The translations under genes and the position numbers were made by a program. From the NCBI RefSeq assembly GCF_016756315.1, contig NZ_AP024235.1, forward strand, positions 744,001 through 808,000: 64,000 nucleotides of DNA. The letters run 5' to 3'. Source of the stretch: Alteromonas sp. KC3. GTDB taxonomy: Bacteria; Pseudomonadota; Gammaproteobacteria; Enterobacterales; Alteromonadaceae. Under the pieces are notes generated by a model that was not told the origin of the DNA, did no database searches, and saw only the letters and a list, made by a program, of their open reading frames with translations. Shown one piece after another: positions 27,358-36,238 of the stretch (position 1 is the first letter of the stretch; every line of letters begins with the position of its first letter).

Positions 27358-29520
27358 TTACCACTTATAGGTAAATTCTACGAAGCCATTACGCGGGTTG
27401 CCAGGGAAGTGACCGGTACGTGACAAGAAACCGGACTCGGCATACTCTCTATCAAATAGGTTATCAATTCTAAACAATACGCTGTAGTTTTCGACTTCCC
27501 AGGTAATAGAGGCATCTGCCACAAAATAAGATTTAACTGTTTGCCCAGACAAGCTCAGCTGTTCATCAACGTAGTTGCCGCCAAAAGCGAACGCAAGATC
27601 CCACTCAGGTACTTGATAGCGCGTCCAAAAACCTAACTGGTTTTCAGGGGCATTGGCAAATTGGTCTCCAACGCTATTTCGTATTGTAGTACCACCATTG
27701 TCAGCGGTAATGCGTGCATCGTTATAGCTGTATGCCACGCTCATGATCCAGTTTGGCGTAATGTCAGAGATAACTTCTATTTCTATACCGTCACTGGTGA
27801 CTTCGCCCACAGGTGCAAGGTTATCGATACCGTCACCTTCAGGATCAAGACCTGTATTTTGCAGTAGGTTTTGACGTTTGATTTGATACACCGCCATGCG
27901 AAGTAACGTCGTTTCGTCGAACAACTCGGCGTTCACACCACCTTCAATGATTTCACCTGTGGTGGGTTCAAAGGGCCCTCCTGCTTGTTGAGTCTGACTT
28001 GTTACAGCTTGAGGTTCATAAGAGTCAGCCCACTGACCATATAGTGAGATGGAAGGGGTGACTTTATAAATTGCTCCCAAACGATAGGTAACGTTGTTGT
28101 CATCGAACGCAGTGCCATTTGAATCGTCTTCAAACGTGTCATAGCGCACACCGGTAACAAGCGTAAATTTGTCCCAAGCAAGTTCATTAAGTACATATGC
28201 ACCGTTGCGCACCTGTTCTGTCGTACGAGGGGCTCTAAACTGCACATCATAGTTGCTAGGTTGAGACTCACCGTAGTTAGGAGAGGTCAGCCTAAGCGGA
28301 ATAATGTCTGAGTCCAGTGAAGTTCCCGCTAAATAGCGCTCTACAAAATCGGCGCTAAATGCAGTACCACCTAACAATGCATCTTCAGTGCCCTTATACA
28401 AGTCAACACCAAAAGCAGTACGTTGATTAGCGTTAAACAGCGTTCCCTCGTAGACAAAGTTTGCCGCGAAACTTATCTGCTCTTGTTCACGTAGCTGGTC
28501 TCTGAATTCTCTACCGACCAGATCGATTGCACCATCTCCGTCACTATCAATTAATGCACGGGGCTCGTGATAGTTTTGCTCTTGCTCATTATCAATATAG
28601 CGAAGCTTAGTGTCGTAACTCATTGATGATGTTATTTGGCCTTCAAGTGATAGCTGTACAACATCTGATCGTAGATTCAAGAAGTCGCTGGCTTCATTGT
28701 GGTTCCAAGCGCGGTCAGTTAAGAAGTTTCCTGCGTCATCTGTGGGCACACCACGCAGTCGATTGCCATCAAGATCCTGCGAATAATGCGTATATTGAGC
28801 AGTGAACAAATGATTGTTTAGATCATACGAATAGCCTGAATCAAAAATAAATACTTCGCTTGCGCTATTGTCGCGATAGGTATCTTGCTCTTCGTAAAAA
28901 ACACCTAAACGTCCGTTTTGGTTGTCGCTTAATGCACCGGTAATTTCGCCTGAGCCACCAACGCGAGAGTGCGAGCCTGCAATCGCGCGCGCATTGGCGC
29001 TAAATTCTGACTGTGGTTTTTTGGTCACATAATTGAATAGTCCACCTGGCGCGCCAGCACCGTAAAGCATGCCAGCAGGGCCTTTTAGGAAGTCGAGCCT
29101 TTCAACATTGAACAGTTGTGGCACGTTAAACCCTACGTAGGGGTCACCGCGTAAGCCGTCAAAGAAAATTTCTTCTTGCCTAAACCCTCGGGCGGTAACG
29201 CCTGCATAGCTAAACTGGCTTACGCCAGCAATGTTTCGATAAATATCCTTAGCGTTTCTTGCACCTTGGTCACGAATAAGGCTTTCGTTGATAGTGGTAA
29301 TTTGCTGGGTAGAATTCAGCGGGTCAACACTGAGCTTACCTGTGGATGATTCTCCGTTGCGATAAAGGTTTAACGCCCGGCTAGTCACGACTACACGCTC
29401 TACCTCTTTAGCATTTGCGTTGTTGGCCTCTTGCGGTGTGTTTTGTGTTGTAGTTCCGCTTTCTTGAGCAAAGGCGTTGGTTGCCAGCGCGGCGGTAATA
29501 ACTGCAGCTATATACTTCAT
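27358..29520 (-). CDS. TonB-dependent siderophore receptor
   Basis: A 720-residue outer-membrane receptor. It has a signal peptide (TNAFA-Q), a TonB-box-like ERVVVTS, a plug domain (about 55-190; GARNAKDIYRNIAGVSQFSY, GFRQEEIFFDGLR, FLKGPAGMLYGAGAPGG, NYVTKKP) and a 22-strand-type barrel ending in an aromatic residue (FVEFTYKW). The plug sequence resembles the FhuE/ferrichrome and coprogen receptor group, so a ferric hydroxamate or similar siderophore is likely; the exact ligand cannot be read. A Fur-type palindrome lies 68 nt upstream of the start codon, so iron repression is expected. Confidence 0.92.
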   Translation of the reverse strand: MKYIAAVITAALATNAFAQESGTTTQNTPQEANNANAKEVERVVVTSRALNLYRNGESSTGKLSVDPLNSTQQITTINESLIRDQGARNAKDIYRNIAGVSQFSYAGVTARGFRQEEIFFDGLRGDPYVGFNVPQLFNVERLDFLKGPAGMLYGAGAPGGLFNYVTKKPQSEFSANARAIAGSHSRVGGSGEITGALSDNQNGRLGVFYEEQDTYRDNSASEVFIFDSGYSYDLNNHLFTAQYTHYSQDLDGNRLRGVPTDDAGNFLTDRAWNHNEASDFLNLRSDVVQLSLEGQITSSMSYDTKLRYIDNEQEQNYHEPRALIDSDGDGAIDLVGREFRDQLREQEQISFAANFVYEGTLFNANQRTAFGVDLYKGTEDALLGGTAFSADFVERYLAGTSLDSDIIPLRLTSPNYGESQPSNYDVQFRAPRTTEQVRNGAYVLNELAWDKFTLVTGVRYDTFEDDSNGTAFDDNNVTYRLGAIYKVTPSISLYGQWADSYEPQAVTSQTQQAGGPFEPTTGEIIEGGVNAELFDETTLLRMAVYQIKRQNLLQNTGLDPEGDGIDNLAPVGEVTSDGIEIEVISDITPNWIMSVAYSYNDARITADNGGTTIRNSVGDQFANAPENQLGFWTRYQVPEWDLAFAFGGNYVDEQLSLSGQTVKSYFVADASITWEVENYSVLFRIDNLFDREYAESGFLSRTGHFPGNPRNGFVEFTYKW

Positions 29521-29587
29521 TGATACTACTGTCCAATATCTAACGTTAACAAAGGGGTTAAGGTTGGCTCTTAAACTTTAGTGTAAA

Positions 29588-29602
29588 TGATAACTGTTAT
29601 TA
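29588..29602. promoter_or_regulatory. Fur box upstream of the siderophore receptor gene
   Basis: TGATAAC-T-GTTATTA is a 7-1-7 inverted repeat with one mismatch and fits the Fur consensus (TGATAAT-N-ATTATCA) closely. It lies 68-82 nt upstream of the receptor start in an AT-rich promoter region, and about 220 nt from the divergent YbaN-like gene. Confidence 0.7.
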
Positions 29603-29821
29603 TTTTCATTTTCTATAGTGTATTGGCTCAGAATCGTCAATTAGTATTAGCGATTTCTTTTACTGTTTGATTTGTCGCAATGCACACAGCAGTGAAATAA
29701 GCTATGGTTAACAATGTACTCGTAAAAACACTTTTTATTGCAGCAAGTTGGCAATATCGTTAAAAAAGTTAAGGGCAAGCTGTTGCTGCAGTGAATGGCA
29801 TATTCTTGGTATGTAAAGTCT

Positions 29822-30190
29822 ATGAGAAAACCGTTTTATCTTTTGTGTGGTTTTGTACTTACTTCACTTGGAGTGGTTGGCGCATTCTTACCTATTATGC
29901 CAACAACAGTGTTTCTTATCGGCGCACTTTATTGCTTCACACAGTCTTCGCCGCGTTTGGAGTTATGGCTAGTAAATCATCCTCGATTTGGCCCTTCTTT
30001 GCAGGCGTGGCGGCGTCATGGTGCGATTTCTAAAAAAGTGAAGTGCATTGCCTGTTGCAGTATGTTGTTAAGTTTCGCGGGGCTGTGTTTATTTGCTTCT
30101 ATGCCGTTACTTGCTTATATCTGTGTTGCAATTTTTATGGGATGCGGCGCGTATTTTGTACTCACGCGCCCAAGTCTTGTTGTTCATTAG
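29822..30190 (+). CDS. DUF454 (YbaN) family inner-membrane protein
   Basis: About 122 residues with the family pattern: TM1 ending in GVVGAFLPIMPTTVFL, then FTQSSPRLELWLVNHPRFGPSLQAWRR and GAISKKVK before two further membrane helices. Its function is unknown; in other bacteria members lie near iron or haem genes, and here the promoter region is shared with the siderophore receptor. The frame opens at 29795, but the ATG at 29822 gives the usual family N-terminus; neither start has a strong Shine-Dalgarno. The stop is 13 nt from the convergent HMG-CoA reductase stop. Confidence 0.82.
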   Translation: MRKPFYLLCGFVLTSLGVVGAFLPIMPTTVFLIGALYCFTQSSPRLELWLVNHPRFGPSLQAWRRHGAISKKVKCIACCSMLLSFAGLCLFASMPLLAYICVAIFMGCGAYFVLTRPSLVVH

Positions 30191-30202
30191 CGAGCAAGGG
30201 TG

Positions 30203-31369
30203 TTATCGATTTCGGCCTAAGCGTTCATGGCTACTGACCCATTCGTCTGCAACGACGGCGGACCCTAGCGACAGGTCACCACACAACACCGTGGCGGCAA
30301 CAATTTCTGCGAACTTGTTCACGCTGCCTTTGCCGCTACAGCCTAAAACACTTAAGCATTCATTTTGGGTGGCAAGGCCGGTGCCCCCACCATATGTGGC
30401 GACAATCAATGACGGGATCGTAACTGAAAAATAGTAATCGCCTTGGGGCGTAATTTCTGCAAAGGTAAACCCTGCAGAGGACTCCGCTACGTTCGCCACA
30501 TCTTGACCGCAAGCAATAAACAGCGCGGTGACACCATTTGCAAAATGAGCACCATTACTCACACTTCCCGCCATCATGGCCCCCATATTTGAGTACTGGC
30601 GCTGCTTATAAAGCGCTTCTGGCGTGCAATGCATTATATCGGTAACCAGTTGACGAGGCAGGGTCACTTCAGCGACTACGCGTTTCCCGCGAGTATGCAG
30701 TGAGTTAAGGTGAGAGTGCTTTTTATCTGTGTCTAAGTTAGCGGCTAGCACAAAGTGATCAATGGGGGCAGGGTAATTCGCCATGATCCATTCACAGCCC
30801 GCTTTAGTGGCTTTACTTACCATGTTTTGGCCTGCGGCATCACCACAGGTAAAGTTAAATCGTAACCAGCGTAGTTTAGACACTGCGTGCTGTTCGATGT
30901 CGCGCAAGCGCCCAACGCTTGTTGTCGCATCACACGCTGCTTTAATGTTTGAAAAATGTTGTTTTACCCAGCTACCAAAAGCGAGTGCTTCGCGAGCGTC
31001 TTTAAAGGCAAACATAGGAGCGCGCTGCATGGCGTCATCAATTACTGTGGTAGTAACACCACCGGCTTCACGCGTAAGGCGCATGCCACGGCTATAACTG
31101 GCAACCAAGGTACCTTCTGTAGTGGCCATAGGCACATAAAACTCACCGTTAGCGTGTTCTCCATTGATGTGCATAGGACCGGCAAAGCCCACTGGTATTT
31201 GTGCAACGCCCGTGAAGTTCTCAATATTTCCTTCAAGCGTTTCTTCTGGCACAGAGTAGTGCCCAGTATGGGTCAATACTACACCTGAATGAGCTTCGAT
31301 AAAGTCGCGACGCGTTTGACTCATTTGTGCGCTGTGATCATTACTCTTTGTACGTGGGATCTTTGCCAT
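30203..31369 (-). CDS. hydroxymethylglutaryl-CoA reductase, class I-like
   Basis: Reduces HMG-CoA to mevalonate with NAD(P)H. Catalytic residues can be placed: the Glu of MATTEGTLVAS, the Lys of NLDTDKKHS, the Asp of ACGQDVANV and the C-terminal His of SHERLGRNR. The cofactor-binding GDAAGQNMVSK and YGGGTGLATQ correspond to the DAMGMN and GGGT motifs of class I enzymes. The start is set at 31369 (GGAA upstream), giving 388 residues and only the catalytic part, with no membrane domain. No other mevalonate gene is in the window, and most gammaproteobacteria use the MEP pathway, so horizontal acquisition is likely. Confidence 0.9.
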   Translation of the reverse strand: MAKIPRTKSNDHSAQMSQTRRDFIEAHSGVVLTHTGHYSVPEETLEGNIENFTGVAQIPVGFAGPMHINGEHANGEFYVPMATTEGTLVASYSRGMRLTREAGGVTTTVIDDAMQRAPMFAFKDAREALAFGSWVKQHFSNIKAACDATTSVGRLRDIEQHAVSKLRWLRFNFTCGDAAGQNMVSKATKAGCEWIMANYPAPIDHFVLAANLDTDKKHSHLNSLHTRGKRVVAEVTLPRQLVTDIMHCTPEALYKQRQYSNMGAMMAGSVSNGAHFANGVTALFIACGQDVANVAESSAGFTFAEITPQGDYYFSVTIPSLIVATYGGGTGLATQNECLSVLGCSGKGSVNKFAEIVAATVLCGDLSLGSAVVADEWVSSHERLGRNR

Positions 31370-31484
31370 CTGCTTATTCCATTTACATACACTGTACTCA
31401 TAGTAGAAGTGAAGTGGATAGAAGAGAAGCGATTGACTTTTATACACATAGATAAGTTGTGTGAATAAATTGTTAATGATGGTG

Positions 31485-31507
31485 GCTGGCGCGTTATGTG
31501 CGCCAGC
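31485..31507. other. stem-loop downstream of the second TPR gene
   Basis: GCTGGCGC (31485-31492) pairs perfectly with GCGCCAGC (31500-31507). It lies between the minus-strand TPR gene and the HMG-CoA reductase gene. There is no T-run on either strand, so it is at best a weak terminator. Confidence 0.4.
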
Positions 31508-31563
31508 TTACAAACCCCCTATACCTATAAAGCGTGTTACTTAAAAGGTAACGGAGAGTTTAA

Positions 31564-32211
31564 TTAGAGTTCAGTGCTCAGCTTTTCTTGTAGCTTCGCA
31601 ATTTCTTGTCGCCGCATTTTGTCGGCCAAAGGTCGGTTTGGTTTTTCAGGGGCATTTTTTGCTATATCAAGGTGCTTTTGTGCTTTTTTAAATTCTTTTT
31701 CATCAAATAAAAATTCTGCGTAAAAAAAGTTCTGATCCATACCTTGGGGGTTTACCTCTAAAGCGCGTTTAAACAAAGCTTCTGCTTTTTTATCACTACC
31801 AAAACTGACAGGCCACCCCGGCACTTTATGATAAAGCGCGGCTAAAACGGTAAGTGCAGTACCCTCCAATACACGTTCATCTTTTTCAATAGCTTTCTCT
31901 AGGTTGTCTTTGGCGCTTTCTGCATAGTCCAATGCGCCCAGCCCGCCTTTGGCACTTGCTGTACTTGATTGCGAAATGGCTAGCCACGTAAGAGCTTGCG
32001 GACTGTTTGATGTCAGTTCAGTTAAGTTCTTGGCTTGGTCTATAAGACGTAAAAACGCGTCAAGTTGTGCATCGCCTTCCATCTCATAGTTTACTGTTGC
32101 CCATTGATGCTGAAGAGACAATAAAGGTGCCCCTTGGTCCTCGCCATGTGCCATAAGTGATAGCGATGCAATACCTAAGAAGCCCAGGCGTTTTAAATAC
32201 GTTGTTAACAT
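31564..32211 (-). CDS. exported TPR-containing protein, paralog of the upstream gene
   Basis: A 215-residue secreted or periplasmic protein with a signal peptide (SLMAHG-E region) and helical repeats that include AEALFKRALEVNPQG and AEFLFDEKEFKKAQKHL, a TPR-type pair. It shares long identical segments with the neighbouring 32419-33123 product: SSTASAKGGLGALDYA, a YHKVPGWPVSFG core and the C-terminal NRPLADKMRRQEI. The two clearly arose by tandem duplication. The Shine-Dalgarno AAGGAA lies 8 nt upstream. It is the last plausible gene of the thermostable-hemolysin cluster, 207 nt after its paralog and beyond a strong stem-loop. Function unknown. Confidence 0.78.
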   Translation of the reverse strand: MLTTYLKRLGFLGIASLSLMAHGEDQGAPLLSLQHQWATVNYEMEGDAQLDAFLRLIDQAKNLTELTSNSPQALTWLAISQSSTASAKGGLGALDYAESAKDNLEKAIEKDERVLEGTALTVLAALYHKVPGWPVSFGSDKKAEALFKRALEVNPQGMDQNFFYAEFLFDEKEFKKAQKHLDIAKNAPEKPNRPLADKMRRQEIAKLQEKLSTEL

Positions 32212-32372
32212 GAAAACGTTCCTTAAAAGAATAAAAGGTGATGAAAAAGTGCGCTAAATGCGCCTAAGTTCTTTGAAAGAGCGGTAATTTAGCGATTCTT
32301 TAAAGGAAAAGCGACTATGTCTTGCCATTAACGTTGATAATGCTGATGTGAAGCGTACTGGGAGAGGTAACA

Positions 32373-32398
32373 CGCTCGCAATAGCAGTATTGCGAGCG
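32373..32398. other. perfect 11-bp stem-loop between the TPR paralogs
   Basis: CGCTCGCAATA (32373-32383) pairs with TATTGCGAGCG (32388-32398) around a GCAG loop, 21 nt past the stop of the first TPR gene on the minus strand. No U-tract follows on that strand. It may reduce transcription into the second paralog or protect the upstream mRNA end. Confidence 0.5.
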
Positions 32399-32418
32399 CT
32401 TTGAATTTAAGGTTGCTA

Positions 32419-33123
32419 TTAGCTTTTTTGAGCTAGCTTGGCTTCAAGTCGAGAAATTTCTTGTCTTCTTCCTAAATCTGCAAGTGGACGCTCTGCTCTT
32501 GCTGGGGCTTGTTTTGCTTCATTGGCATAGATGCGTGCTTGAGCATACTCACCATTGTCATAGAGAAATTCGGCGTAGAAATAATTGGGGTCAATCCCAT
32601 TTGGGTTTATTTCCAAAGCGTGTTTCAACAACTTTTCGGCTTTCTTGTCATTGCCAAAGCTAATCGGCCAACCAGGCAACTTATGATAGAGCACACCTAA
32701 ACTTGTCATGGCTGAACCTGCTAAGGCATTTTCGTCTAATCGCATGGCCTGTTCAAAGCTCTTGCGCGCGGCTTTGGCATAATCTAAAGCGCCTAGCCCG
32801 CCTTTAGCGCCTGCAGTGCTTGATTGAATAATTCCTTGCCATATTATCAACTCTGGATTGTTGGGATCTTCACTAACAAAAAACTTCGCTTTTTCAATAA
32901 GCGCGGCAAATGCTTTTTCTTTCTGCTTTTCCTCTACTTCGTAGTTGATGTGTGCCCATTCATGCTGAAGCATAGAGAGGGGAGATTGTATCTCTTGTTG
33001 CACTGAAGAAGGCGACATATCGCTTGCTGACGGCCTTGCGTTATCTTGCGCAAGTGCATAACTCATTGCGCCTAAAGATAATGTAATAAGCGTCATTCGG
33101 GTTACAGTAGTTAAATGTTTCAT
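32419..33123 (-). CDS. exported TPR-containing protein, end of the thermostable-hemolysin operon
   Basis: About 234 residues with a signal peptide (SYALA-Q) and TPR-like helices (KKAEKLLKHALEINPNG, YAEFLYDNGEYAQARIYA). The central WQGIIQSSTAGAKGGLGALDYA and YHKLPGWPISFGNDKK are shared almost exactly with the paralog downstream. The frame runs to 33171, but the ATG at 33123 has GGAG at the right distance and gives a clean signal peptide. It starts 17 nt after the SDR stop, so it is very probably cotranscribed with the enzyme genes. A scaffold or carrier role outside the cytoplasm is possible, but nothing shows it. Confidence 0.8.
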   Translation of the reverse strand: MKHLTTVTRMTLITLSLGAMSYALAQDNARPSASDMSPSSVQQEIQSPLSMLQHEWAHINYEVEEKQKEKAFAALIEKAKFFVSEDPNNPELIIWQGIIQSSTAGAKGGLGALDYAKAARKSFEQAMRLDENALAGSAMTSLGVLYHKLPGWPISFGNDKKAEKLLKHALEINPNGIDPNYFYAEFLYDNGEYAQARIYANEAKQAPARAERPLADLGRRQEISRLEAKLAQKS

Positions 33124-33139
33124 AATGTTCACTCCGGTG

Positions 33140-33985
33140 TTAAACCAACTTACTGGATAAGTCGTTGGCATTTGTCACAGTATCAATGTGCGTGTTCTGC
33201 TCACTTTTGCTGAATGTGTGGCGTTTAATAATGGGTAGCTTTTTGGCTAATGCGTTATCGATAATATTGGGTAAAATGGCATTTAATTTGGCGAAAAAGC
33301 GTTCTGCAAAGCCAATACTTAGTCGCGCTTTGTTTTGCTCGAGTGCTTTAACAAGTGCTTGTGCTACAACATCGGGTGTATCAACGTGATTACCCAGTGC
33401 GTTATTGAGCGCTACCGCTCTCTCGTCATTTATCGCCGTAGACGTTGCTCTTGGTGCTACATAGTGAAATCGAATATTACTGTTGTGATATTCACGATGA
33501 AGGGCCTCAGTCCACCCTTTAAGTGCAAATTTGGTTGCGCAGTAGGTGCTATGCGCAGCAAAACCAATACTGCCGAAGGCAGAGCCAATATTGACGATAT
33601 GCGCATGAGGGCGTCGCTCTAAAAGGGGAAGCAGCGCTTGGGTTAGCAGCATTGGAGAGAGTAGGTTAGTAGTCACCACTGATTCGATAGGGGCATCACT
33701 GAATTGGCCGACATGGGTTGTGCCAGCATTGTTTATCAGCATACTCACTGGTAATCGCTCGCACGTGTGAATCAGTTTTTCTCTGCCTTCACAATGCGAG
33801 ATATCCGCCGCTACAATGGTATGTTGATGTTTGAGCGACTGTTGGAGCTGTTTGAGTTTTACTTCATTTCTGCCCGTTAAGATGAGATGCGCACCTTTCT
33901 CATCAAGTGCTTTAGCAATGGCATGTCCAATGCCGCCACTAGCACCTGTTACGAGTATTACTTGATTTTGCCATTGAATAGTCAT
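33140..33985 (-). CDS. short-chain dehydrogenase/reductase
   Basis: A 281-residue classical SDR. The nucleotide-binding TGASGGIG is at 13-20, NNAG at 85-88, and the catalytic Ser135, Tyr148 and Lys152 are in GSAFGSIG and STYCATK. TGRN after the second beta strand suggests NADP(H). The chain extends beyond the usual 250 residues with a C-terminal tail like that of membrane-associated acyl or retinol SDRs (SIGFAERFFAKLNAILP). The start is the ATG at 33985 with AAGG upstream. It lies 45 nt after the di-iron-oxidase-like gene in the same operon and would be expected to reduce an aldehyde or ketone, or oxidise an alcohol, made there; the substrate is unknown. Confidence 0.88.
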   Translation of the reverse strand: MTIQWQNQVILVTGASGGIGHAIAKALDEKGAHLILTGRNEVKLKQLQQSLKHQHTIVAADISHCEGREKLIHTCERLPVSMLINNAGTTHVGQFSDAPIESVVTTNLLSPMLLTQALLPLLERRPHAHIVNIGSAFGSIGFAAHSTYCATKFALKGWTEALHREYHNSNIRFHYVAPRATSTAINDERAVALNNALGNHVDTPDVVAQALVKALEQNKARLSIGFAERFFAKLNAILPNIIDNALAKKLPIIKRHTFSKSEQNTHIDTVTNANDLSSKLV

Positions 33986-34030
33986 CACGCTTTACCTTGA
34001 GTTAACCCTATAAAAACAGTGCTACACACG

Positions 34031-34711
34031 TTACGCAATCTGTGCAATAGGACGTAAACCGTGCTCAGGAGTAAGTTCACGGAAAATATCCCCATACAAG
34101 CGATAGAACATATTGGCGCTGTGAATGATCATGGCTTGTTCTTGAGGGTTTACTATTTGGTTCATTAACCCTTCAAAGAAAACGATGTGCTCTTGGTCAA
34201 GCGCACCATGTGAGGTTAAATACTTAAACGCAGATCTAGGCAGTGATAGTTTATCTTTAATTTGCTTTGCTGCAGCATCTGCCAGCGCAATACTAGTGCC
34301 TTCGAGTACAAACACCATGCCGAAAAAATAAAGTGGATTTTTGCGTGCAATGGCATCAAACGCATAAGCGACCATAAGTTCAGTCGCAGGTGCAGGTTGT
34401 CCATTTCGAGCTTGTTCCTTATCGACACCACACGCAGCTAAGTCGTTTAAAATCCACTCTTGATGACCCATTTCTTCTTCAATATATTCGCCAATGGCTT
34501 CACGCAGCCACTCTTTGTCTTCGCTTAATTTAGCGCCTGTAGCCATAAGAAGCGGTACGGTAAATTTAACGTGGTGATACGCTTGTTGAAGAAACGCAAT
34601 ATAATCGTCAAGGGAAAAGTCGCCATTAAAACAACGTTGAATTATTGGTGCCTGTAAAAACAGGTTTCTAGCTTGCTCGGTACTTTCTTGAAGTTGTTGA
34701 TAAAAAGACAT
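34031..34711 (-). CDS. haem-oxygenase-like di-iron oxidase/TenA-type protein
   Basis: A 226-residue all-helical protein of the TenA/haem-oxygenase-like superfamily. Possible metal ligands follow the pattern of iron-dependent members: E80-x-x-H83 (EEEMGHQEW), E137 (VLEGTS) and H168-x3-D172-x2-H175 (HGALDQEH). The H83-to-E137 and E137-to-H168 spacings are close to those I recall for the CADD/UndA-type di-iron enzymes, which cleave C-C bonds or oxygenate fatty or amino acids. This favours an iron oxidase over a thiaminase. GGAG lies 8 nt before the ATG, 3 nt after the ligase stop. Flanking acyl-ligase and SDR genes suggest an acyl-derived substrate; this is inference. Confidence 0.8.
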   Translation of the reverse strand: MSFYQQLQESTEQARNLFLQAPIIQRCFNGDFSLDDYIAFLQQAYHHVKFTVPLLMATGAKLSEDKEWLREAIGEYIEEEMGHQEWILNDLAACGVDKEQARNGQPAPATELMVAYAFDAIARKNPLYFFGMVFVLEGTSIALADAAAKQIKDKLSLPRSAFKYLTSHGALDQEHIVFFEGLMNQIVNPQEQAMIIHSANMFYRLYGDIFRELTPEHGLRPIAQIA

Positions 34712-34714
34712 TAT

Positions 34715-36238
34715 TTACTCTCCAAAGGTGATCGTTTGAGTCGCACAAGATTCAGGATGCGTGCAGGCTTCAGTGTGCGAGATAAATTGAGGATCGTGAT
34801 ACAGCGCAGCTATAGTGCTGCTGTAGTGTGTAATCACATCGTCGCGTTTAATCTTGCCAGTTTGGGTTAACAACCCGTTTTCTGGCGTAAATGGCGCAAC
34901 CACATCAAAGTTTTCTATTTGGGCATAGTCGGGCAATTGTTGGTTAATCAACGCAATGGCTTTATGTATTCCATCAATGGATATGTGAGGCGATGCAGGG
35001 ACAAGCAAAGCAACACAGTGTGGACGAGCTTCACAGAAGACGACCACTTGGCGCAGTACGCCACTTCCCATCAACAGAGACTCAATCCATTCAGGCGATA
35101 CGTTTCTACCTGCGCTGTTCACCATGATGTTTTTCTTGCGGCCACTGAGAGTTAAGACGCCATCCTTCATCACGCCTAAGTCTCCGGTTCTGACGTGCGC
35201 TGGGTAAAAGCTTTCTACTTGATTGAGGTATCCCAAAAAGTGGTTGCCAGTTATTACCACTTCGCCATTATCTATATGAAGTGTGTTGTGCCCGAGTGCT
35301 TTTCCTGCCGTGCCTACTACATTGCATTGCCCCGTGTTAAGCGTAGAGACTGAAACGGCTTCTGACAGACCATAGCCTTCATAGACGGGTAGGCCTTTAG
35401 CTTGTGCTTGTGCCAGCAGCACAGGTGATACATGTGCACCGCCTACGGCGATAAACGACAACGACGAAGGTGGGACCCAACCTTGTGAGCAGGCATGAAG
35501 CAATACCATAAGTAACTCGGGTACTAAAATAACCGACGTTGGTTGGACGCTATCAATTAAGCCAATTAGCGCTTGTGGGTTTACAAGACGGCTACCTTCA
35601 AAGCCTCTAGCACTTGCTGATGCAAGTTGCACTGTGCCACCGTGAAGCAATGGGGCATAAACACCGGCGATATTTTCAAGTAACGTTGATAGCGGAAGCA
35701 GGCACAAGTGGTTGACATAGTCTTGTTCAAAAGCCTTGCTTATTGAGTGAGCAACTTTCCACTGAGATTCACTGGACAAGCACACACCTTTTGGTGCGCC
35801 AGTGGACCCCGATGTGAAGGTAATTTTATGAGTGCCGTTGGGCATACATACAGATGTTTTGTCAGAGGTTAGTGCATAGCCAACAATATCGACACTTTTA
35901 CACACGCGTTTCATCGTAGTTGACGCGAAAGCAGGGGGCTCTGCATCTGTTAGTAGGTACTCACACTGGCTTTCGCTAAGTATGTGTTGCTGCTGTTGCT
36001 CACTGAAAAAGAGTGGGAGAGGCACACAGCACGCTTCAGCTTGCTGGCACGCAAGGTCAGCGACTACCCAAGCGAAACTGTTGTCAAAAGCAATAGCGAT
36101 ACGGCTCACATCATTGGCTGTGATCCAATTTGCGAGTTGCGCGATGGCATCTTTAAGCTCGCGGTAGGTTAACGACTTTCCATGATGCTTCAGTGCAACA
36201 GAAGCATCATCACCAGTTAAGTACTTTTCAAGCAACAT
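34715..36238 (-). CDS. AMP-dependent acyl ligase (acyl-CoA/acyl-AMP synthetase)
   Basis: A 507-residue ANL-superfamily adenylating enzyme. Core motifs are the P-loop TFTSGSTGAPKG (140-151), YEGYGLSE (286-293), RTGD (350-353), the hinge region GRKKNIMVNSAGRNVSP and the C-terminal catalytic lysine in TQTGKIKRD (near 464). Together these support ATP-dependent activation of a carboxylic acid; the sequence resembles long-chain fatty acid ligases more than amino acid adenylation domains. The tail is Cys- and His-containing (HTEACTHPESCATQT), which is unusual. It overlaps the thermostable-hemolysin-family gene by 11 nt, and GGAG precedes its ATG. No acyl carrier protein is encoded nearby, so CoA or a direct acyl-AMP acceptor is likely. 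Confidence 0.88.
   Translation of the reverse strand: MLLEKYLTGDDASVALKHHGKSLTYRELKDAIAQLANWITANDVSRIAIAFDNSFAWVVADLACQQAEACCVPLPLFFSEQQQQHILSESQCEYLLTDAEPPAFASTTMKRVCKSVDIVGYALTSDKTSVCMPNGTHKITFTSGSTGAPKGVCLSSESQWKVAHSISKAFEQDYVNHLCLLPLSTLLENIAGVYAPLLHGGTVQLASASARGFEGSRLVNPQALIGLIDSVQPTSVILVPELLMVLLHACSQGWVPPSSLSFIAVGGAHVSPVLLAQAQAKGLPVYEGYGLSEAVSVSTLNTGQCNVVGTAGKALGHNTLHIDNGEVVITGNHFLGYLNQVESFYPAHVRTGDLGVMKDGVLTLSGRKKNIMVNSAGRNVSPEWIESLLMGSGVLRQVVVFCEARPHCVALLVPASPHISIDGIHKAIALINQQLPDYAQIENFDVVAPFTPENGLLTQTGKIKRDDVITHYSSTIAALYHDPQFISHTEACTHPESCATQTITFGE

Noticed and set aside
34031..34711. Thiaminase II (TenA) for thiamine salvage
   Set aside because: No thiamine genes nearby, and the set of Glu, His and Asp residues fits iron-binding relatives of the superfamily better.
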